64,000 nt of DNA. Origin: Asterella californica (lineage: Eukaryota > Streptophyta > Marchantiopsida > Marchantiales > Aytoniaceae). This document shows positions 55,856 to 64,000 of this stretch, one piece after another. The stretch is taken from assembly GCA_036924285.1 (NCBI GenBank), contig JAYKYS010000008.1:18833001-18897000 (forward strand), written 5' to 3'. Within the stretch, counting starts at the first letter, position 1, and every line of letters begins with the position of its first letter. A program made the position numbers and the translations under genes. The notes under the pieces are model-generated. The model saw nothing but the letters and a program-made list of their open reading frames with translations, was not told where the DNA came from and ran no database searches.

Positions 55856-57183
55856 TGTCGTGTTGAGAGTTTTCTTGGGAAGGGCGGAACCTTCTGGCTG
55901 TGATATGATCTTGAAGGCTGTGTTCAATCAACTCAGGGAAGCGTTGGACTCTTGGCTGTGGCTGGTTTACTCAAAGGATAGGCTTCAGGTTACAATGTGA
56001 TACTGAAAAACACTCATACAAGTCTCTTGGCTCTTCTGATATGTTCAGGAAGCAAAGTTCAGACTTAACTAGCAACGATAAGATTGGACGGCGAACTTTG
56101 ACACTCAGGATTGAGAAATATGTGAAGGTTCAGATTTCAGAACTCCTCCTACATGTTAATGAGGTGCTACTGGATACACATACGAAGTTTCAGCTTCAGA
56201 TCAATTCAGAGCACTAAGATATGAGTAGAAACTTTCTGAGTAGAGAAATTACGGCAATTTCTGGTACCCAGACAGCTATTTCGACCTAGAACAGAGAATT
56301 TGCTCGATCACTTTGGAAAATTCTTACAGGATTTGCAGTACACAGCTTGCTGAACACTCCTGTGAAGTTGGGCCTCCCGACTATACACAGAACTCCAGAT
56401 CTCCTTCTCTGAAGTCGCTGCTCTAGATTAAGAGCTTTTCAGACCCCCTCTGCTTTAGCGGCCGCCCTGAATTACTCAGTCACTCAAATGATTCGAAAAT
56501 TTTTGGACAGTCGTAGCCCTCCTGACAGTGAATGCAACCACGAAGTTTTGAAGCGATTTTCTCAATTTTGCTGCAATTGACACCGAAAACCCCAAAATCA
56601 ACAAAAGTGATGCAGTTTTGGCACAATCCGAACTTCAATTGGGCATAACTCCTTGTTTCTTGATCCAAATCGATCAAGAATTTCACTGACAGTGCTAGCC
56701 TCGACGAGCTCTATCTCCCTGTGCTCTCAGATTTTGCAGTCCTCTCACCAAATGCTCGAACTCCTCTTAAGACCTCTACTACTAAATTTAGTGGTACACA
56801 AAGACAAAATCGGACCAATGGGAGTTCATAGCTCCACTTGGCTGTCCTTTAGTGTCTCAAACCACGTGGTGACTCAAATTTGCACATAGGCTACCACGTC
56901 AAGCCCCTAAAGTGTCAGCATAAACCCTAAACTACATGCAACGACACGTAAAACGACACGTAATCTCGAAAGATAACCTAACCTCGCTAGGAAGCATGCA
57001 TGGCCAACATGTAATTACAACCCATGAGCTTAACTCCACCTACATGATAATCAACCTACTAAGACTCAAAATATATAACATCCTCCAGTGTCGACTTCTC
57101 TGAGGTCCTAACTTCACTCAGAGAGACTAACGCTTGACAGAGAGATGAATTATTTACAATGTAAAATGATTCACATCACAACA
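55856..57183 (-). repeat. solo LTR of an A/B/D-family relative
   Basis: 1328 bp, aligning over most of its length (about 55935-57075) with the LTR of D at 59472-60844 but much more diverged. Ends are TGTCGTGT on the low side and CACAACA on the high side. It is flanked by ACGT at 55852-55855 and again at 57184-57187. No internal sequence adjoins it, so it is a solo LTR left by LTR-LTR recombination. Confidence 0.75.
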
Positions 57184-57187
57184 ACGT

Positions 57188-58917
57188 GCGTAAGGTTTTA
57201 GAGTAGGTTTGCACCTCCGCTCCCAGTAGGGGATCGTAAGGATGTAGATGATAATAGACAACATAGACAGAGAACGGCAACATCGTGCAGTCCTCTTTCT
57301 AAGTTGGTGTGTCGAGAGATAGTGACAGAAAGTGGATGGATTGAGCTTCCAAAAGTCAATGTAATTTCTTCTCGGGAGTGGATTTCATATTTGATTGCTT
57401 TAGCTTTGTCTATGTCTTCTGGGGAGTGGATTTCATCGAATTCATACCCAAATGTGCATGAGAATCCTTCTTGTTGAGTGGCGGTGATTGTTAGAAGTTG
57501 TGTAGGGTCCAAGCTTGTCTCATCCAATGGAGCACTTTGGATCTCCGTACGAACTGTCCCATGGGAGATTGGTCCCTTGAGTCAGAATAGTCGGAGCAAC
57601 GACAGAAAAAGCCGGAAGCCTTTTTTCCACAACAGAAGACGACATCTTCGACTGGAAGACAATATAACTGTAAGCAGATTTGTAGTCTTCTTCCTCAATT
57701 TACTACAAGCAGGGATGGCTTGTTAGTCAGGATCCGGACTAGAAGCCTGTCAGAATCTTAATTTCTCTCTTTTCTCTTGTTTCTTTTTGTTTGGATTTTC
57801 TTTTCTTTTCCATCTTCTCTCATCTTCCCGTCCTCCTACCTTCTTCTATTGGATTTCTGAGACTTCTATTGAGTATCAGGGATGTGAATGTCATTGTAGT
57901 GCTGCCGGAAGATCGTTTTCGCAAGCAGAAGCCTGAGAAGGCTATAGGGACATACACCCTATGATTAATCTAACCCTATTAGAAATTGTAAGAGCAATGT
58001 GTGATAGGGAATAGTAATTTGACATCTACGAAGCATGGACAGTCTTTTGGAGGTGTCAGAAGCCGACTTGAACCCCCAGAAGCTGAGAATTGCTTCAAGA
58101 AGACCGTCGTGAGAAGACTGGAAGCCGTGACCTGGAAGCAGTAATCGTCTTACCAGACTTTTCAGTGGGTAATTGTGTGATATTTAAGTAGCAGTAGTTG
58201 TATATTAAGGTCCATAGCACCTTCTGAAGGGTCTGGAAGCCGTGTGGTTTTGTGAGAAGATATAAATCCAGAGTGTTTGTGAGTTTGGACAGATCTTAGA
58301 ACTTAGAGAAGCGATACTACTCTTTTATGCTACAATGGGCTAAAAGAGAAATCCTAGGACACTATAGTTTTCCACATCGCAACGAGTTTACGGCCTCTTA
58401 CGTATTACTTGATGCAACAAATCTCTGTTGAACTTTGTTGTAAAAGGATATGTGAAGGTCATGTGCAGTGACATTTCGTACGTGTGAATGCACTTGAAGT
58501 GAGGACATGGGAGATGCGCATGGGTCGTCCTTGTTACTCACTTGTTTGGTGTTTGGACAAGGGAGAAAAGACTTCATAAAAATAAGACTTCATGCACAAA
58601 ACCAGAAAACCCTTCTGTTTCTATATCATCTCTGGCTGCTTATGAGATGTAGATTAAAATATTTCATAATCAAAAGAATGATGCATCACCCTCCGAGACA
58701 GATAAGTTACTTAAGTTGTTCTCGGACTTCCCCTACTGCTTCAGTCGACCGTTCATGGTTCTGACCTTCAACAGTGCTTTGGACTTCGGCAACTTCAACT
58801 TAAGAGATGTCTTGATCCAATCTTCTGATCTTGAGAAAGTTATGGCACTTCGTGTTAGCAAAGGAAAGACGAAATACCGCAGCTTTCTAGCATATTAGCT
58901 TAGAAACTGATCTTCAA
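57188..58917. other. no supported gene
   Basis: A 109-codon minus-strand ORF (57198-57527) contains a short repeated EIHS(P/R)E motif but no recognised domain. 57560-58300 is rich in GAAGAC/GGAAGC words like 35-37 kb, perhaps more of element F or an LTR. Otherwise unremarkable. Confidence 0.35.
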
Positions 58918-58919
58918 AA

Positions 58920-59330
58920 CCAGTTGTGAGATCAGCTTCCGTGGTGTAGCTGAGAAACTTGTAGGGAGGAGGTCTCTGGATCAAATCCCTTCAGACTCAC
59001 AACCGGCTTGGAGTAGGCTGGCCCGACGGGGGAATATGAGGGGCACCAAGTTGCCTAGGGGCGGGACACTAGATGTCCCTTAAACGTACCGTGAATGCGG
59101 GACGCCTCCGTCTACCTCTGCACTAGTGCAGTCACCTAGTGTGGATGTTAGAGGGAGATTACCACCGGGTTTTGAAATGGACCTCTCACCTTCGGGTTGG
59201 TGGGGTAATTAGTACGAATTCGGTTGCGGCCGAAAAATCAAGTGAAACTGATACCTGAGGCCATACTTACGGCACTTCAAAGTTAAGGGGGAGGAAAACG
59301 ACAATGGTGATAACTCGGGCTCCACGTGTC
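58920..59330 (+). mobile_element. probable tRNA-derived SINE, second type
   Basis: A tRNA-like head with A-box-like TGGTGTAGCTGA (58942) and B-box-like GGATCAAATCC (58978-58988), bracketed by CCAGTTGTGAG (58920-58930) and CTCACAACCGG (58996-59006). A GC-rich body follows to about 59330. Its sequence is unrelated to the SINE at 4663, but the head architecture is alike. No target duplication was identified. Confidence 0.5.
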
Positions 59331-59471
59331 AGAACGAGGTGATTCCGGTGGCCAGAGGTAGCCGTGGTGGAGTTACTTTGGGTGGAGGTGGCGGATGCTG
59401 ACTGTAGAGCCGAGACGGTGGTCGTCCGTACAGATGAACCTGCGAAGCTTAGTGAAATAGTCTTCTTACGT

Positions 59472-60844
59472 TGTCGGAGTGTGATCCGTCTACCTAAGAA
59501 AGCGCCGGGCTTCTGGCTGTGGTTGTTTACTCAAGAGGTTGGCTTTCAGGTCACAACAGGAGCTGTAAACACTCACACACGAGTGTAGGATCCTCTGATA
59601 TGCTCAAAAAGCGAAATTTAGGTCTCACTGGTAGTTATAGGCTTAAGCGGTGAACTTTGACACTCAAAGAGAGGAAAACTATGAAGGTTTAGACCTCTAA
59701 ACTTCCCCTACATGCAAATGAGGTACTACTGAACTCAGAGACGAAGTTTCAACCTGAGATCAAATTCTGACACGGAGATATGAACAGAAAAGTTCTGAAT
59801 AAGAGAATTATGACCATTTCTGGTACCTAGACAGCTATTCAGACATAGAACAGAGAATTGGCTCGATGAATTTCAAATCTTCTCACAGTATTTGAAGTCT
59901 ACAGGATGTTGAACATCCCTGTGAAGTTGGGACTCCTGATTGTTTGTAGAACTCCAGATCTCCTTCTCTAAAGTCGCTGCTCTAGATTAAGAGCTTTTCA
60001 GACCCCCTCTGCTTCAGCGGCCGCCCTGAATTACTCTGTTACTCAAATGATTCGAAACTTTTTGGACAGTCGTAGCCCTCCTGACAGTGAACGCAACCAC
60101 GAAGTTTTGAAGTGATTTCCTCAATTCTGCTGCAATTGGCACCGAAAACCCCAAAATCAACAAAAGTGATGCAGTTTTGGCACAATCCGAACTTCAATTG
60201 GGCATAACTCCTTGTTTATTGATCCAAATCGAGCAAAAATTTCACTGACAGTGCTTGGCACGACGAGCTCTCTCTTCCTGTGTTCTGAGATTTTGAAGAT
60301 ACCTCACCAATTGCTCGAACTCTCCTCTAGAGCTCTGTTTCTAAACTTAGAGTTTTACAAAAGACAAAAATGGACCAATGGGAGTTCATAGCTCCACTTG
60401 ACTGTCCTTTTGCGCCTTAAACTACCTGGTAACTTATCTACACTCATAGGCTACCACGTCAAGCCCCCTAGAGTGCCAGCGTAAAACTTAAACTACCTAA
60501 AACGACACGTAGTCCCGAAAAATAACTTAAATTAGCTAGAAAGCGTGCATGGGCGACAAGTAAGTACAACCCATGAGCTCAAACCCCTATCAGCATGGAA
60601 ACCCTAAGTTATGTACATTGAACCTCATAGACAAGTAAGAAGTCACTTGCACAAGCGCACAAATGCTTGAACAAGATAACTAACATACTATCAGCCTACT
60701 AGGACTCAAAATAGTGTTAACACCGTATGCAAAGGTGTCAAACATATATATAAAGGACTAGAAGTAATATGAGCTAACTTCTAGAACTACCAAACCTAAG
60801 CGTCGGAGTAGAAGTCAAGCATGTAGCCGCCAAGTAGCGCGACA
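59472..60844 (-). repeat. 3' LTR of element D
   Basis: On the minus strand TGTCGCGCTAC...CTCCGACA. It is the same length as B's LTRs with scattered substitutions, so it is an independent insertion from the same subfamily. Confidence 0.94.
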
Positions 60845-60892
60845 TCCACCCCCTCTGAACCTGCACATCCTCCGGTATGTGCCAGATCCAGA

Positions 60893-63800
60893 TCAAGACT
60901 CTTCAGCTTCAGCTTCAAATTCATCTTCAACCTCCATTGAGTCTTCAACTTCATCCTCAGTAAGCTCTGCAATGTTCTGATCGTCCCCTCTCCTTCTAAA
61001 GAGCTTGATTCTCTTCCCTGCGACTGGTATCTTGAGCACTGCACCATCTAACTCTCTCAAAGAGTATGTGGCATTATCATAAACTTCTAACACCACATAA
61101 GGTCCGAACCATCTCTTGGAAAACTTTCTGATAGCGCTATGCTGATTATCAAGACTACTATCATAGACTAACACCCAATCACCTTCCTTAACTGGTTTGG
61201 GTCGTAATCTATGCGTTCTATCAAATCTGCCTTTGTTTCTCTCTCTAGCAGCCTTTAACCTTTCCACAGCTTTAGCAACATCCTCAGGTCTTCGTTCTAA
61301 CTGCTGGATCCTTAATGCAAGAAGATCCTCTGTACTTCTACCATCTTCCCATGGCAAAACATTCCAAGTAGGCACAACCTCCTCAATCGGCATCACAGGT
61401 TTTTGCCTTAGTATCAACTCTGCTGGCATGTAACCTGTAACGGTACTATGAGTTGTACGATCTGCCCACAAGCAAATGGTAGCAGTCTAGGCCATTCACG
61501 GATCTTACCCTTGCAAGCTTTTACCAAAGCTTTGATGATTGGCGGATGACCTCTTTCGCTCTTGCCATTCCCTTCAGGATTGTAAGCAGTGGTTAACGCC
61601 AACTTGATTCCCAATCGCTTGAAGAACTCAACTGCTTCTTGTGCATCCAGCTCACCCCTATCTGCAGTGATCTTTCCCACACACCCATACCTACAAATAA
61701 CATCTTCAAGTAGAAAGCGGCAGACACTAGCAGTGGTCTTCGTCCTCAGAGCACGGCCTTCGACTTGGTTAGATAGATCTTCTCTAGCCAAGACTAGATA
61801 CCTCATTTGTCCAAGTCCAAATGGCATAGTTACCAGATCAACTACCCATTTGTAATGGATAGCTAAAGGATAAGTAGGATGCAATCCATCACGATGACGT
61901 ACGTTGGAATACATCTGGCAGGATATACAGGATGTAACAAACTGTACTACATCCTTATACATACCCTTCCACCAATACTTTTCCTTCATCTTGGCAAATG
62001 TAGCCCAAACTCCTCTATGACCGGCCCATAAACTCTCATGGAACTCCTTGATCAGCTTCTGCTGCAATTCCAAGTCACATACCACCCGCTGCGGTATACC
62101 TCCTTGTAGCTTAGGACGTTTCCATAGATGTCCTCCATGTAAAAAGTAACCATAAGCTATTCTACGGATCCTCTTGAAATCTGCATCAGACCAGCCTTCT
62201 TGCCTTTCCAGTGAACTCAAATAGCGCCCAAGATCCAACCACTCGCCATCATACATAGTTTCTTCAAAAAACTCCAACGAGGCTGCAAAACAGCTTCTAT
62301 CTCTTCTAGCAAGAGCACTAGAATAGAACTCTGTTCCCACATCCTCCTGATCATCTATCATTTCTTTCTCATCGTAATACCTAGCCCTTGATAACATATC
62401 TGCCACAGGATTATCCTTCCCTGCAATATGTCTAAACTCTGGGTTCAAGGACTTGATATATGCTATCCACCTCAACATAGCAATATCTGGAGTTGTACAG
62501 CTAGTGATCATTCCCAAGAGAGGTAAACAATCTGTCGCCACAACCACAGGTGCTCCTATCAAGTATTCCTTGTCACTCTTCATCGCAGTAACTACTCCCC
62601 ATAGTTCTCTTTTTACCTGAGGGTAGTCTCTCTGCCGTGAGCTTAACACCTTAGCTCCAAAACGCACCACATATCTATTTCCATCCTCATCATCCTGTCC
62701 TACAGCCCATCCAATGCCAATAGGACTAGTATCAACAGTAATGATAACAGATCTGCCCAACTCATATGTTACCTTCCGGAGAGTTGGCGGTGAAGCCAAA
62801 AGATCCTTCAACTTCCTCATAGACTCGCTTTGCTCCTCTTGCCACTGAAATCTTTGCCCCTTCCTCAGCAGCTTGTACAACGGATCTGCTACATGTGCAA
62901 AGTGTGGAATCCATATATGATAAAACACACATGCTCCTAGAAACCTTCTCACCTCAGTAACCGATCCACATGTCTCCTTCATCCTTCGGATGGCATCAAC
63001 CTTGTTTGGACAAGGTTTCCGACCATAAGATCCACACAGATGTCCCACTATTAACACCTCTTGTACTCCAAACACAGACTTGGCTCCTGATAAAGTCAAA
63101 TGGACCTCTTCCAGTCGACTCAGTATCTTATCACAATCAGCTATGTGATCTGCTACAAACTTACGGCACCCCCTCTGATCTTTTACCTCATTCTTCTCCT
63201 CCTCAGCACATCCTTTGATCGGCACATCATCAAGGAATGGCATAGTTTTTTCAGAAATGAAATCCCTCAAAACTTTATTCATGCCATTTATCATATGTGC
63301 TACAGAATTGGTAGCACCTTGTGGCAAGGTGCACATCCTTAGTAACCCCAAAGGTGTCCTCATTGTAGTCAAGTCTCTACTCTCAGAGGATAGTTGAAAC
63401 TGATCATAACCTGAATATAAGTCTCCCATCGAATAGATAGCACGACCAGCAAAAGCCTCTGCAAACTCGTCTACAATAGGTCCTATACCCATATTCCTGA
63501 TAGTCACCTTGTTAACTGGCTGCATATCTTGAATGAATCTCAAAGCTCCACTTTTCTTCGGAACAGTAAACCATCTGCTAGAATAGGGAGCTATAGATGG
63601 TTCCAAGATACCCATCCTAATCCTCTCATTGAGCAAGTCTATCAGCTTTGGCAGATGAGCTCTAGGCACAGGGATAGGACGTAGATTCCAAGGCACATGC
63701 GGTATAGTAAAGATTACCATAGGTGCAACCACACTTGGATCTACACATCCTACTTCATGTGACTCAAATGCAAACGCCTTACCATGCCTAGATAGCATCT

Positions 63801-64000
63801 CCCTGAAGCTCTTCTTCTCTTGCTCAGTAAGAAATCCATCACCTCCAATCCTCAGCTCCTTCAGTGTTGTTTCTGTGAACTGGTGCCCAATTCTTCTCGG
63901 TCCTCTGAGCGTCGGTTCTCGTGCAGCTTGCTCCATCTTCTGATTGTAATCGAGTGGTAAAGGCAAAGCCACTGGTTTGACTTTCTTTGCCACTGACTTG
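60893..64000 (-). pseudogene. element D pol, one frameshift, 5' part outside the window
   Basis: From the right edge the frame is open down to 61414 and covers linker, RT (LPQGATNS, FLDDVPIKG), RNase H and most of the integrase. A 1-bp deletion near 61470, relative to B (after LLPFA), shifts the frame, and the integrase C-terminus with the GPY module continues open at 60893-61471. Apart from that deletion it closely matches B. The gag-pro part and the frameshift site lie beyond 64000. Confidence 0.93.

Larger units (their letters stand above)
59472..64000 (-). mobile_element. element D: minus-strand relative of element B, cut by the window edge
   Basis: 3' LTR (59472-60844, exactly 1373 bp like B), polypurine tract (60845-60856), and pol running off the right edge. 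An ACGT adjoins the LTR end at 59468-59471. Protein identity to B is very high. Confidence 0.93.

Noticed and set aside
57198..57527. 109-codon minus-strand ORF as a gene
   Set aside because: No recognised domain, no homologue in the window, no promoter or splice support.

Overview
The window is eukaryotic nuclear DNA from a land plant and is dominated by transposable elements. The plant origin rests on four things: a complete class III (secretory) peroxidase gene with three GT-AG introns, LRR proteins with a plant-type N-terminal cap, retrotransposon primer sites matching plant tRNA 3' ends, and a chromodomain Ty3/gypsy element. A bryophyte or other early-diverging land plant seems plausible, but the sequence does not prove it.

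Layout, left to right. 1-2116 is one arm of an inverted duplication carrying a short LRR gene; the other arm is at 39025-41233. 2494-3200 is a Ty1/copia relic, followed by a decayed ~86-bp tandem repeat. 4180-11305 is element A, a decayed Ty3/gypsy element with a ~3-kb LTR full of GCGGAA-type repeats. 14480-15615 is an LTR with an initiator-Met primer site, and 25403-29795 is a decayed chromovirus body. Element B (15666-25402) sits between them: two 1373-bp near-identical LTRs, an intact pol, and a broken gag that contains a piece of a copia LTR. 30605-34643 is a minus-strand element E with a tRNA-Asp primer site and only a gag relic. 34644-35400 and 52856-55520 are two copies of an unrecognised decayed coding element F. 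36890-39024 is the 3' half of a copia element ending exactly at the LRR arm. The host-gene part (40-52 kb) holds LRR copy 2, the peroxidase gene, and two broken LRR copies. 55856-57183 is a solo LTR, and 59472 to the right edge is element D, a minus-strand relative of B.

The most interesting content is the A/B/D family, which shows five features together. (1) Its insertions are flanked by the palindrome ACGT, read as a 4-bp target duplication. (2) gag-pro and pol are in different frames, joined at GGGTTTT followed after 6-7 nt by a stem-loop; the signal occurs in both A and B with unrelated stem sequences, which is strong evidence for programmed -1 frameshifting. (3) The protease active site reads D-H-G instead of D-S/T-G. 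(4) The primer sites look like tRNA-Trp (B) and tRNA-Thr (A). (5) There is no chromodomain. I do not recognise this as a named lineage.

The only clearly functional host gene is the peroxidase. The two full-length LRR ORFs may be functional; everything else is transposon-derived, duplicated or empty.
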